Assembly: GCF_001668615.1 (NCBI RefSeq) | Contig: NZ_LZMC01000100.1 | Coordinates: 1-52,599, forward strand | DNA length: 52,599 nucleotides | Direction: 5' to 3' | Source of the DNA: Mycobacterium sp. 1274761.0 | GTDB lineage: Bacteria; Actinomycetota; Actinomycetes; Mycobacteriales; Mycobacteriaceae | In this document: one piece after another, positions 24,296 to 33,033 of the stretch | Layout of the letters: each line of letters starts with the position of its first letter | Numbering within the stretch: position 1 is the stretch's first letter | Notes under the pieces: model-generated | What the model was told of the DNA's origin: nothing | Databases searched by the model: none | What the model saw: the letters and a program-made list of their open reading frames with translations, nothing else | Position numbers and translations under genes: made by a program

Positions 24296-25243
24296 GTGGC
24301 CGCAGTGCGCGACGATATTCGCGTGGATCACGAGGCCAGCACTGCCCACGACGACACCGAGGTCGGGTCGCGGATCAGTCCCGTGCTCGCCAGGAGTTGG
24401 CTGCTCGTCAATGGCGCGCAGTTCGAACGGTTCGCGCCGGCCGCTCGGTCACGCGCCGACATCGTCGTCCTCGACATCGAGGATGCCGTCGCACCCAAGG
24501 ACAAGGTCGCCGCGCGCAAAAACGTGATCAGGTGGCTCAGCGAGGGCAACAGCGACTGGGTACGCGTCAACGGCTTCGGCACCCAGTGGTGGCAGGACGA
24601 CCTCGACATGCTCGCGGGGACGTCGGTCGGCGGAGTGATGCTGGCGATGGTCGAGGGTGTCGACCACGTCACCGAGACGGCCAAGCGTCTGCCGAACGTA
24701 CCGATCGTCGCGCTCGTGGAGACCGCTCGCGGCTTGGAGCGCATCACCGAGATCGCCGCGGCGAAAGGCACTTTCCGGTTGGCTTTCGGCATCGGCGACT
24801 TCCGCCGCGACACCGGCTTCGGCGACAACCCGACGACGCTGGCGTACGCGCGGTCACGGTTCACGATCGCTGCCAAGGCCGCACATCTGCCGAGCGCAAT
24901 CGACGGCCCGACCGTTGGCTCCAGCGCCTTGAAACTGAGCGAGGCGACGGCGGTGTCCGCCGAGTTCGGCATGACCGGCAAGATCTGCCTGACGCCCGAT
25001 CAGTGCGCGACAGTAAATGAGGGGCTGTCGCCGTCGTTGGACGAAATCAACTGGGCCAAAGAGTTTTTTCTCGAGTTCGAGCGCGATGGCGGCGAGATCC
25101 GCAACGGGTCGGATCTACCGCGCATTGCGCGCGCCAACAAGATCCTCGACCTGGCCCGCGCCTACGGCATCGAGCCGTCGGACTTCGACGATGTCGATGA
25201 CGCCGCGCACATCCCGGCGCCGTCGGATACCTACCACTACTGA
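24296..25243 (+). CDS. CitE-like CoA ester lyase (HpcH/HpaI family)
   Basis: A 315-residue TIM-barrel protein of the citrate lyase beta/malyl-CoA lyase group. Recognisable parts are SRADIVVLDIEDAVAPKDK (Mg and substrate site), VRVNGFG, ALVETARGLERI (Glu ligand) and FGIGDFRRDTG. Known relatives cleave or form citramalyl-, malyl- or beta-hydroxyacyl-CoA. The start is GTG 24296, placing it 20 bases after the hydrolase gene; the first 25 residues are variable, so a later start is possible. The 3' end overlaps the next minus-strand gene by 7 bases. Confidence 0.85.
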   Translation: MAAVRDDIRVDHEASTAHDDTEVGSRISPVLARSWLLVNGAQFERFAPAARSRADIVVLDIEDAVAPKDKVAARKNVIRWLSEGNSDWVRVNGFGTQWWQDDLDMLAGTSVGGVMLAMVEGVDHVTETAKRLPNVPIVALVETARGLERITEIAAAKGTFRLAFGIGDFRRDTGFGDNPTTLAYARSRFTIAAKAAHLPSAIDGPTVGSSALKLSEATAVSAEFGMTGKICLTPDQCATVNEGLSPSLDEINWAKEFFLEFERDGGEIRNGSDLPRIARANKILDLARAYGIEPSDFDDVDDAAHIPAPSDTYHY

Positions 25244-25713
25244 TTTTTCGGCGGCGCCTCGTCGCGGTTGTTGCGGTGCAGGAATCCGCCTATCGCACGC
25301 GCAAGACCACGCCCCGCATAGATGGCCGCTATCACCGACAAAATGATCATGATGATGAACATCACCAGCCAGTTGGATCTGGCGTGGTCGACATTCCACC
25401 AGACGATCGTGAATAGAACGGCTGCAATGAGCACGACGACGTCGCGCCAGTTGCCGCTGTAGGAGAGTGCGGCCTGGCGCAGCGCCCGGCTCTTTTCCGT
25501 CGTCTCGATCAAGTCCTTGATGCGCTCGTCGATGCTGGCCTTTAGCCGAGCTCTCAAGTCCGGCTGAGACTCTGGGATCCGCTCGAGAAGGTCCATGTCC
25601 TTGGCGATCAGGCCGCGCACGTCGGGACCCTTGAAGCTGCCCGCGGCGGCCCCCAACAAGGCGCCCCCGGCGATCGGCGCTGCGCCCAAAGCGAGTTCGG
25701 CAATACCCGGCAT
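25237..25713 (-). CDS. Hypothetical membrane protein with two helices
   Basis: A 158-residue protein. It starts with a small-residue segment (PGIAELALGAAPIAGGALLGAAAG), then has a charged helical region (about 30-90, LLERIPESQ to IKDLIETTEKSRA) that may form a coiled coil. Two strong transmembrane helices follow at about 95-112 and 118-138, and it ends in a basic/acidic tail. I know of no function for this group. An earlier ATG at 25764 exists, but MPGIAEL is the better start. Confidence 0.65.
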   Translation of the reverse strand: MPGIAELALGAAPIAGGALLGAAAGSFKGPDVRGLIAKDMDLLERIPESQPDLRARLKASIDERIKDLIETTEKSRALRQAALSYSGNWRDVVVLIAAVLFTIVWWNVDHARSNWLVMFIIMIILSVIAAIYAGRGLARAIGGFLHRNNRDEAPPKNQ

Positions 25714-25959
25714 AGCTAGCTTTCTATCGCGTCGACGGTTCTCGCGGCGGGTTATCGCCCACACACGTCATTCCATCAGTGTCGCGGCGACAGTGGCGCT
25801 GTGTGCCGCGCTTCGTGTCCTGTCTGCTGGGCCTGCTGATGTGGCGGTGCCCTTCGGCACGAGCTGAGCTGTAAGAACATTCGGGAAGTGGACAACGAGG
25901 GCGCGCTCGGCGGCCAAGCGTCGCTGAACGTGCGCCGCCAAAGAGCGGCTAATCATCGG

Positions 25960-26862
25960 TCACCTAGAACCGCCCACCTTTCCGACAACGTCCCCCACCG
26001 GGATCGTGCCCGTGGTCGGGTCGCCAGTACACAACATGCCGCGTTGCCGGTCATCGGGAAGGCTGGTGCAGTGCGCGCGAGAATCCGCCGCGTGTGTGCG
26101 ATTGTCATCCATCACCCACAGCCGGTCCCGCGGCACTGTGACGGGGCCGAACTCGGGACCGAGACACCGGTCGAGGGAGGGGTCGACGCCAAGTGTCTTC
26201 GAATCCAGGTACGGCTCGATTACCGGTTGGCCGTTTACTGTGAGTCCTGTGTTTACCCGGCACTCGACCCGCTGGCCGCCGACCGCGATGATTCGTTTGA
26301 CTAGCTCCTCTTCATCTGGTGGAACCAAGCCGACAGCCGATAGCGCATTCTGCAGCCATCGCACCACCGTGTTTTGCGACCGGATCGATTGATAGCCGGC
26401 GCTCCATGCTGGCTGCGCCTTGAAAACGATTACGTCGCCGGGCTGCGGCGAACCCCAGCGGTACGAGTGGTACACAAGTTTATTGACGACAATGCGCTCA
26501 CCTGTATTCAGCGTCGGCGCCATCGTCTCGGACGGAATCACGTATGGCTGGACAATGAACTTCGAAGCGAAGGCATACAAGACCACGAGCAGAAGCGCCA
26601 TGGTGGCTACCGCGGCTACAGCCTTGCGCAGCGCACCCCACTCACGTTTTGGCGGCCTAGACACCTCGTCGGGGGTCGCCGAGGCGTCATTGCCCGGAGC
26701 GTCAAGTCCGGCATTCTCCGGTGAGCGCTCAGGTTCCGCGGGCTCAGGTGCGGACACGACCTCCGCGCCACACTCGTTGCAGAATTTTGACTTCGGAGGC
26801 AGCTCAGTGAGACATAATGCGCACGAATGTTCCGCCGCTCCCGCATCGCGACCGTCGCTCAC
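25960..26862 (-). CDS. Type I signal peptidase with N-terminal zinc ribbon
   Basis: A 300-residue S26 family protein. Residues 14-31 hold a zinc ribbon (C14-x2-C17, C28-NE-C31). A Pro/Glu-rich linker and one membrane helix (81-100) follow, then the peptidase domain: PYVIPSETMAPTL with Ser111, and LVKRIIAVGG with the base Lys189. The DDNRTHAADSR box replaces the usual GDNR. It should cleave signal peptides outside the membrane, with the ribbon in the cytoplasm. The main mycobacterial lepB normally sits beside rplS, so this is probably a second, specialised copy. The start is GTG. No partner gene is adjacent. Confidence 0.85.
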   Translation of the reverse strand: MSDGRDAGAAEHSCALCLTELPPKSKFCNECGAEVVSAPEPAEPERSPENAGLDAPGNDASATPDEVSRPPKREWGALRKAVAAVATMALLLVVLYAFASKFIVQPYVIPSETMAPTLNTGERIVVNKLVYHSYRWGSPQPGDVIVFKAQPAWSAGYQSIRSQNTVVRWLQNALSAVGLVPPDEEELVKRIIAVGGQRVECRVNTGLTVNGQPVIEPYLDSKTLGVDPSLDRCLGPEFGPVTVPRDRLWVMDDNRTHAADSRAHCTSLPDDRQRGMLCTGDPTTGTIPVGDVVGKVGGSR

Positions 26863-27025
26863 GACAGTATGTTGTCACCTGATGAGATGTCCGTCATATC
26901 GACGCGCCATCATCGATACGAAGTATTGAGACTTTCGTCTGTCGTCAATTTCGTGAACGGGGGGTGTGCATCCGCCATCAGTTGCAGACACCTGGGTCGC
27001 GAAGAGACTTGCATCGGCCTCTCAG

Positions 27026-27484
27026 TCACCCATCCATCAGCTGAGCGGCGATGGTGGCGCCGAGGTTCCAGCACGCCTCGAGGTCATCCTTGCTCGGCCT
27101 ACCCGATACGACGACGGTCTCGGCGGCCTTTACCCAGCCGAGCCCGGTGGTGATGGAGTCGACGCCGCGCTCGGCGCCTTCGGTGCCTTCGTTGCCGTGG
27201 AGATAGAGACCGAACGGTCGCCCGCGCGTGGCATCCAGGCACGGGTAATAGCAGACGTCGAAGGCGTGCTTCAGCGCCCCGCTCATGTAGCCGAGGTTGG
27301 CGGGCGTGCCAAGCAGATAACCGTCGGCTTCTAGCACGTCAGTCGCCGACACCGTCAGCGCCGGCCGCCGGAACACATCGACGTTCTCGATGTCGGGATC
27401 GGTCGCGCCCGACACCACGGCTTCGAACATCTCATGGGTATGCGGCGACGGCGTGTGGTGAATGATCAACAGCCGCTTGCTCAT
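27026..27484 (-). CDS. Flavodoxin-fold NAD(P)H reductase (Rv2771c-like)
   Basis: A 152-residue flavodoxin-like protein. The first strand and phosphate loop are LLIIHHTPSPHTHEMF, and the second FMN loop is GTPANLGYMSGALKHAFD, as in WrbA and related NAD(P)H-quinone reductases. It is likely a cytoplasmic flavoprotein; its electron partners are unknown. The ATG overlaps the stop of the upstream gene (ATGA at 27481-27484), so it is the last gene of the dapB transcript. Confidence 0.82.
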   Translation of the reverse strand: MSKRLLIIHHTPSPHTHEMFEAVVSGATDPDIENVDVFRRPALTVSATDVLEADGYLLGTPANLGYMSGALKHAFDVCYYPCLDATRGRPFGLYLHGNEGTEGAERGVDSITTGLGWVKAAETVVVSGRPSKDDLEACWNLGATIAAQLMDG

Positions 27485-27945
27485 TGCCCCTCCTGCAATT
27501 CGACGGCCTTCCTCATCGCCTCCCGCGCCCGGCTGCGATCGCCCGCGTAGTCGTAGGCCCGCGCCAGGCGATACCACCGCAACCAGTTGTCCGGTTCGTT
27601 TTCGACCTCCCGCCGCACGGTCTCGAACAGCGCGTCGGCGGCGTCGCGCTGGACCCGGCCGGACGGCATCCTCGGCAGGTCGCTGACGTCGAGCTCCATG
27701 CCCTCCTCACGCGCGCGCCGGGCCAACCGCTGATGCGCGAAGCCGGCTGCCAGCGTGCTCACCATGACCCAGATACCGATCAGCGGCATGACGAGGATCG
27801 CCAAGCCGAGGCCGACCGCGGCGGCACTTCCGGATGTCATGAAGGCCCACGCGATGCGGCCGAGCAACAGGAAGTAGACCACCAGCGCGACGCACATGAA
27901 GCCGATGACCAGCTGGATGCGTAGCGATCGCGCGCCCTCGCTCAT
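27481..27945 (-). CDS. Membrane protein with TPR-like tail (Rv2772c-like)
   Basis: A 154-residue protein. Two transmembrane helices are at about 10-33 (QLVIGFMCVALVVYFLLLG) and 41-67. The cytoplasmic part ends with a helix pair (EPDNWLRWYRLARAYDYAG, SRAREAMRKAVEL) that reads as one TPR unit. It is sandwiched by ATGA overlaps between dapB and the flavodoxin gene. The function is unknown; the TPR suggests a protein contact. Confidence 0.8.
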   Translation of the reverse strand: MSEGARSLRIQLVIGFMCVALVVYFLLLGRIAWAFMTSGSAAAVGLGLAILVMPLIGIWVMVSTLAAGFAHQRLARRAREEGMELDVSDLPRMPSGRVQRDAADALFETVRREVENEPDNWLRWYRLARAYDYAGDRSRAREAMRKAVELQEGQ

Positions 27946-28679
27946 GTCAGGTCGAGCAGCGGCTCTATGCCAACGGTGAGCCCCGGACGGTCGGCCACGT
28001 TGCGGACCGCCAACAGCACACCGGGCACAAACGAGGTCCGGTCGATGCTGTCGTGGCGGATGGTCAGCGTCTCGCCCTGGGTGCCGAACAGCACTTCCTG
28101 GTGCGCGACGAGCCCGGCCAGCCGGACGGAGTGCACCGGTATCCCGTCGACGTCGGCACCGCGTGCCCCGTCGAGAGCGGTGCTGGTGGCGTCGGGGTTG
28201 GGCGGGAGGCCCTTTCGCGATTCGGCGATGAGCTTCGCGGTGCGGGCCGCGGTGCCCGACGGCGCGTCGGCCTTGTGCGGGTGGTGCAGTTCGATGACCT
28301 CCACCGACTCGAAGAAGCGTGCCGCCTGCCGCGCGAAGTGCATCGACAGCACGGCGCCGATCGCGAAGTTCGGCGCGATGAGGACCGCCACCTCGGGGCT
28401 GCTGGTGAGCCAGCTGCGGACCTGCCCCAGCCGTTTGTCGTCGAATCCCGTGGTGCCGACGACGGCGTGGATGCCGTTGTCGATGAGGAACTCCAGGTTG
28501 CCCATCACCACGTCGGGATGGGTGAAGTCGATGACGACCTCCGTGCCGGCGTCGGTGAGCAGGCTGAGCGGGTCACCCGCGTCGACCTCGGCCGACACGG
28601 TCAGGTCGTCGGCGTCCCGCACGGCCTGCACCATGGTCGCGCCGACCTTGCCCTTGCTGCCCAGCACTCCTACGCGCAT
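27942..28679 (-). CDS. dapB: 4-hydroxy-tetrahydrodipicolinate reductase
   Basis: A 245-residue DapB. The NAD(P)H loop is GVLGSKGKVGATM at the N-terminus, and the catalytic/substrate motif ELHHPHKADAPSGTA lies near the middle. It reduces the DapA product toward tetrahydrodipicolinate in lysine and peptidoglycan synthesis. It is the first gene of a three-gene coupled run. The divergent SOS box and HNH gene begin 33-37 bases upstream, so LexA binding there could also touch the dapB promoter. Confidence 0.95.
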   Translation of the reverse strand: MRVGVLGSKGKVGATMVQAVRDADDLTVSAEVDAGDPLSLLTDAGTEVVIDFTHPDVVMGNLEFLIDNGIHAVVGTTGFDDKRLGQVRSWLTSSPEVAVLIAPNFAIGAVLSMHFARQAARFFESVEVIELHHPHKADAPSGTAARTAKLIAESRKGLPPNPDATSTALDGARGADVDGIPVHSVRLAGLVAHQEVLFGTQGETLTIRHDSIDRTSFVPGVLLAVRNVADRPGLTVGIEPLLDLT

Positions 28680-28711
28680 GAGTTCACCCTAGTTTGTCGC
28701 CCAAGTCCGAT

Positions 28712-30278
28712 ATGATCGAACACATGTTCGAACTCCTGGCGTCGACCGAGCTGGTGACGGTAATCGCCGAGTCACAGCGCCAGGAATCGATGGTGACCGC
28801 GCAGCGGATGGGGGCGGTAGCCGAGCTGCTGGCTCAGCGCACGGATGAGGTCTACGACGAGGATCCCGATCCCGGGTTCATGATCGTGACCGGTTTCCAG
28901 CGCACCACGGCCGAAGTGGCCGCCGCGATGAACCTCTCGCCCGTCGCGGCCTCTTTCGTGGTCTCGCACGCCCAGGCGCTCGATGAACGGCTGCCGAAGG
29001 TCGCGGCCGTGCTGGCCATGGGCGATATCGACTGGCTCACGGTGAAGTTGATCATCACGCGCACCGAATTCGTCCGCGACAAGGTGATTGCCGAGGTTGA
29101 TGCCAACCTCGCCAGCCGAATCGGCAAGTGGCAGAGCTGGTCCCGCAGAAGGATCATCAACGCAATCGACGCCAGCGTACGCAAGATGGATCCCGACGCG
29201 GTCTACGAGAGGGTGCGGCGAGAGGACAAGCGGCATGTCGACGTCACTCCACTCGGCGACGGCACCGCCAAGGTGGACGGCATCATCGCCGCCGAGGCGG
29301 CCGTAGCGTTCGACCAGCGACTGGATGAGCTCGCCAAGGCTGTCTGCCGCGACGATCCGCGCACGGTCAGGCAACGCCGCGCCGACGCCGTCAAAGCGAT
29401 GGCTGAAGGCCGACGGCTGGGTTGCCAGTGCGGCGCCGACAACTGTCCCAACCGCGCTGACTACGCAGCCGCGGCGACGCGAATCGTGGTCAATGTCATC
29501 GCCGGGTCGGAGACGGTTCTCGGCGGCGGATCAGAGCCGGGCTAATCGAAGGGTACGGCGTCGTCGATGCCGACCAGATTCGCAGTCTTGCGCAGGGTGC
29601 GACGCTGCGCCTGGTCGAGGAACCAGTCGTCAGCGAGGCGAGGCCCTGCGGTACCAGCCATCGGCTGCGCTGGAGCGCGCAGTGCGACTACGCGATCTCA
29701 CCTGCCGGTTTCCGGGCTGCGATCGTCCGGCGGTGGTATGCGACATCGACCACACCGTCCCGTTCAACCACAATGACCCGCGCCGGGGCGGTTTGACCGT
29801 CGCGCGCAACCTGAAATGCCTTTGCCGTCAACATCATCGGCTCAAGTCTTTCCACGACGGGTGGCGCGACGAACAGCTGCCTGACGGCACTGTGATCTGG
29901 ACGTCTCCTACCGGCGAGGTGTACCGAACCGTGCCCGGTGGTCCTGATCTGTTCCCTGACATGGGTTCCTCCACTCCATGCCAGGAGCCGAAACCCCTAC
30001 GCCGCAACCGCTCTCGCGAGCGAGCGGCGCGCATTGCCCGGATACGCGCCCGCAACTGCATTCAGCGGCCCATCAACGAGGAGCAGCGCCGACTCCAACA
30101 GGCTCGCCGCCGCGAGATCGGTTACCGGATCCAACGCAACCACATGCGCAGGATGCTGTTCCTGCTCAAGGGCGAGCCCAGCACAAGCCCGTTCTGCTCA
30201 TGGGTCAACGAACCATTCGAACCCGAAGAGCTGCCGCCCGATTGGCGACCGCCACCGGAACCTCAAGATCCGGACTAG
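28712..30278 (+). pseudogene. DUF222/HNH endonuclease (13E12 family), frameshifted
   Basis: The frame from 28712 encodes the DUF222 part (FELLASTELVTVIAES to GSETVLGGGSEPG) and stops at TAA 29543-29545. The expected continuation (IEGYGVVDADQIRSLAQG) is in another frame from 29545. From about 29640 a third frame resumes with ALRYQPSAALERAVR, the finger CRFPGCDRPAVVCDIDHTVPF, and the HNH end CLCRQHHRLKSFHDGW, running to 30278. Two single-base losses would explain this. The HNH residues are intact but cannot join the N-terminal part. These genes are repeated mobile-like units in mycobacteria. Sequencing error is a possible alternative. ATGs at 28712 or 28724 could start it. Confidence 0.8.
28716..28731 (+). 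promoter_or_regulatory. LexA SOS box overlapping the HNH start codon
   Basis: TCGAACACATGTTCGA is a perfect match to the mycobacterial SOS box TCGAAC-N4-GTTCGA. The ATG at 28724 lies inside it and the ATG at 28712 just before it. Members of the 13E12 (DUF222/HNH) family in M. tuberculosis are known LexA targets. The site is also about 37 bases from the divergent dapB start. Confidence 0.85.
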
Positions 30279-30312
30279 CCACCGTTCTGATCGGTGTACA
30301 AACCCAAGCTAT

Positions 30313-30828
30313 CTACAACGGAGAAGCGCCCCGCAAGTGCTCGAAGATCAGCGATGTCTGCGTGCCGGCCACGTCGGCGTCGGAGTTCAGGTTCTCGACT
30401 ACAAACGCTCGCAGATCGTCGGTGTCGGCTGCGGCCACGTGCAGGATGAAGTCGTCGGAGCCCGCAAGGAAGTAGACGTCTATGACGCGCGGGTTGCGCC
30501 GGATCTGCTGGATGAAACTGCGGATCTTGCCGCGGGCGTTCGCCTGCAGGCTGACCGAGATCATCGCCTGTAGCGACAATCCAATGGCCGCCGGGTCGAT
30601 GTCGGCGTAAAAGCCGCGGATCACTCCGAGCTCATGCAGCCGTCGGACCCGGCCGTGGCACGTCGAGGGCGCGATGCCCACGGCTTCGGCCAGCGCGCTG
30701 TTCGGCATGCGCGCATCGCGGTGCAACAGGATCAAGATGCGCCGGTCGGTGTCATCGAGCTCGGGCCGCCGAACATCCTTCGGCGCGCGCGGGCGGCTCA
30801 GGGTTTCGACAGACAAATCTTCGCTCAT
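30313..30828 (-). CDS. aldR: Lrp/AsnC family regulator AldR
   Basis: A 171-residue Lrp/AsnC protein. The N-terminal helix-turn-helix is ELDDTDRRILILLHRDARMP plus ALAEAVGIAPSTCHGRVRRL, followed by the RAM domain with its amino-acid pocket (YFLAGSDDFILHVAAAD). In mycobacteria AldR (Rv2779c) controls the divergent alanine dehydrogenase gene in response to alanine. The 90-base space between the two genes holds paired inverted repeats. Confidence 0.92.
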   Translation of the reverse strand: MSEDLSVETLSRPRAPKDVRRPELDDTDRRILILLHRDARMPNSALAEAVGIAPSTCHGRVRRLHELGVIRGFYADIDPAAIGLSLQAMISVSLQANARGKIRSFIQQIRRNPRVIDVYFLAGSDDFILHVAAADTDDLRAFVVENLNSDADVAGTQTSLIFEHLRGASPL

Positions 30829-30873
30829 ACAGCCACTATATCGAACGGTATCCGGTTTTATTGCGTCATTATC

Positions 30874-30894
30874 GAAGGTTCTTCACACTTGTGT
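30874..30894. promoter_or_regulatory. Inverted repeats between aldR and ald
   Basis: Two adjacent palindromes stand between the divergent genes: GAAG-GTT-CTTC (30874-30884) and ACAC-TT-GTGT (30885-30894). They lie 25-45 bases before the ald ATG and are candidates for AldR binding, which is known to occur at several sites upstream of ald in mycobacteria. I cannot tell which is bound. Confidence 0.4.
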
Positions 30895-30918
30895 AGTCAT
30901 CGACAATCAGGAGCGATC

Positions 30919-32034
30919 ATGCGCGTCGGCGTTCCGACCGAGATCAAAAACAACGAGTTCCGAGTCGCCATCACCCCCGCCGGCGTCGCGGAGTTGGTCC
31001 GTCGCGGTCACGACGTCCTCATCCAAGCCGGTGCCGGCGACGGCTCCGCGCTTTCCGACGCCGACTTCAAGCGCGCCGGCGCCCAGATCATCACCAGTGT
31101 CGACGAGGTCTGGGACGAGGCCGATCTGCTGCTGAAGGTGAAGGAACCGGTCGAGTCCGAGTACGCCCGCCTGCACCCGGGCCAGACCCTGTTCACCTAT
31201 CTGCATCTGGCCGCATCCAAGCCGTGCACCGATGCGCTGTTGTCGTCGGGCACGACGTCGATCGCCTACGAGACCGTGCAGAGCGCCGACGGCTCACTGC
31301 CGCTCCTCGCCCCGATGAGTGAGGTCGCGGGCCGGCTCTCGGCACAGGTCGGCGCGTATCACCTGATGCGCAGCCAGGGCGGCCGCGGCATCCTGATGGG
31401 CGGGGTGCCAGGTGTGGCCCCGGCCGAGGTCGTCGTCATCGGCGGTGGCGTGGCCGGCTACAACGCCGCCCGCATCGCCAGGGGTATGGGCGCACACGTC
31501 AACGTCTTCGACGTCGATATCAACACACTGCGCAAGATCGACAACGAAAGCGGCGGCTCAATCGAGACCCGCTACTCCTCGACGCTGGATCTCGAAGATG
31601 CCGTCAAGGGCGCTGACCTGGTCATCGGCGCCGTGCTGGTACCCGGCGCGAAGGCCCCCAAGCTGGTGACGAATTCGACTGTGGCACATATGAAGCCGGG
31701 CGCGGTGCTGGTCGACATCGCGATCGATCAGGGTGGCTGCTTCGAAGACTCGCAGCCGACGACACACGACGAGCCGACCTTCACGGTCCACGAGACCGTC
31801 TTCTACTGCGTGGCCAACATGCCCGGCGCGGTGCCGCGCACCTCGACCTACGCGCTGACCAACGCGACCATGCCCTATGTGGTCAAGCTCGCCGAGCGAG
31901 GCTGGAAGGCGGCCTGCCGGGCCGATCCGGCTCTGGCCAAGGGTCTTTCGACCCACCAGGGTGCGTTGCTATCTCAGCAGGTGGCCGCCGACCTTGATCT
32001 GCCGTTCACCGATCCCGCCGTCGTGCTGGCCTGA
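30919..32034 (+). CDS. ald: L-alanine dehydrogenase
   Basis: A 371-residue alanine dehydrogenase. Catalytic K75 (LLKVKEP) and H96 (YLHLAAS) are in the expected places. The NAD loop is VVIGGGVAGYNAA, followed by FDVDINTLRKID, and DIAIDQGGC lies in the active site. It interconverts alanine and pyruvate plus ammonia, and in mycobacteria also reduces glyoxylate. It is induced under low oxygen and when alanine is used. GGAG lies 6 bases before the ATG. It is the divergent partner of aldR. Confidence 0.96.
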   Translation: MRVGVPTEIKNNEFRVAITPAGVAELVRRGHDVLIQAGAGDGSALSDADFKRAGAQIITSVDEVWDEADLLLKVKEPVESEYARLHPGQTLFTYLHLAASKPCTDALLSSGTTSIAYETVQSADGSLPLLAPMSEVAGRLSAQVGAYHLMRSQGGRGILMGGVPGVAPAEVVVIGGGVAGYNAARIARGMGAHVNVFDVDINTLRKIDNESGGSIETRYSSTLDLEDAVKGADLVIGAVLVPGAKAPKLVTNSTVAHMKPGAVLVDIAIDQGGCFEDSQPTTHDEPTFTVHETVFYCVANMPGAVPRTSTYALTNATMPYVVKLAERGWKAACRADPALAKGLSTHQGALLSQQVAADLDLPFTDPAVVLA

Positions 32035-32038
32035 TCGG

Positions 32039-32425
32039 TCAACCGAGCAGCTCTCCGTCCAGGTAGAACCAGCGACGGGCTCTCAGCACGAAGCGGGAGC
32101 GCTCGTGCAGGACACCCGGTCGTCGGTTTCGGCGATAGTGAACGCGGAACTCCACCTCCCCCGCCTCGTCGCCGGGCTGCCCCGCGACGGCGTCGAGGAT
32201 CTCCAGGTCCGTCCACTCCTCGTCCGACGGCGTCAGCGTTTCGGGCCGGGTGCGCGGGTGCCACGTCCGCCAGACGTAGTCCAGGTCCCCGACCGCGTAC
32301 GCGCTGTAGCGCGACCTCATCAATTCCTCGGCGGTCTCCGCCTGTCGCTCAGCGGCATGAAGCGGCAGGCAGCACCGGCCGAACTGCTCGCCGCTGCCGC
32401 ACGGGCAGGCATCGGTCGCCGACAC
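32039..32425 (-). CDS. YchJ-like SEC-C motif protein (UPF0225)
   Basis: A 128-residue protein. The N-terminal SEC-C zinc motif is CPCGSGEQFGRCC, followed by the YchJ core ELMRSRYSAYAVGDLDYVWRTWHP and the beta-sheet VEFRVHYRRNRRPGVLHERSRF. SEC-C binds zinc and is used by SecA to bind SecB or ribosomes; the YchJ family itself has no settled function. The start is GTG. It is convergent with ald, 4 bases between stops. Confidence 0.88.
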   Translation of the reverse strand: MSATDACPCGSGEQFGRCCLPLHAAERQAETAEELMRSRYSAYAVGDLDYVWRTWHPRTRPETLTPSDEEWTDLEILDAVAGQPGDEAGEVEFRVHYRRNRRPGVLHERSRFVLRARRWFYLDGELLG

Positions 32426-32478
32426 GAATCACAGTCTGGCCGATTCACTTCTTGACGCATGTCAAGTACCGTCGGGTC

Positions 32479-33033
32479 ATGGTTCTGGCCGACGTGCTCC
32501 CCGATGCCCCCACGACCACCGATGACGCCCTTGCCCTGTTCGACGCCAGCTCCGCCGTCGAACCCGAGTTCATGATCGGTACCTGGCACGGCGCCGAAAT
32601 GCCCACTGGCCACCCCCTGGATGGTCTGCTGGAGGTCAGCGGCTGGTATGGAAAGCAGTTCGTCGACGGCGAGACTGTGCACCCGCTGCTGTTCACCACC
32701 AGCGACGGCCGCGGGCTCTGGGCGGTGAACCCCATCCTCGCGTTCTCTGGTCTGGGCGCTGTCACGAAGATCCCGGCGTTGCGGCGACGCAACCACGCAG
32801 CCGCCATCAACGCGGCGAGCCCGCTGCTACGCACCCGCAGCCCCAAGGCCAGGTTGCGCACCACGCGCTACCGGGGCGTCGACACCGCGACGATGATCTA
32901 CGACCAGCTACCCGTCAACGACGTGTTCCGCAAGCTCAACGACGACAGCGTCATCGGCGCCATGGATTTGCGTGGCTCGAGGAGGCCGTACTTCTTCGTG
33001 CTGACCCGCGACGACTCGCTGAAGCTGCGTTAG
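32479..33033 (+). CDS. GXWXG and DUF4334 domain protein
   Basis: A 184-residue protein. The GTWHG pentapeptide in FMIGTWHGAEMP (about residue 34) defines the GXWXG domain. The second half (YRGVDTATMIYDQLPVNDVF, then LRGSRRPYFFVLTRD) matches DUF4334. The two domains occur together in many actinobacteria with no known activity; a lipocalin-like barrel that binds a small ligand is a plausible guess. The ATG at 32479 is preferred over an upstream TTG. The 3' end overlaps the rhomboid gene by 4 bases. Confidence 0.82.
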   Translation: MVLADVLPDAPTTTDDALALFDASSAVEPEFMIGTWHGAEMPTGHPLDGLLEVSGWYGKQFVDGETVHPLLFTTSDGRGLWAVNPILAFSGLGAVTKIPALRRRNHAAAINAASPLLRTRSPKARLRTTRYRGVDTATMIYDQLPVNDVFRKLNDDSVIGAMDLRGSRRPYFFVLTRDDSLKLR

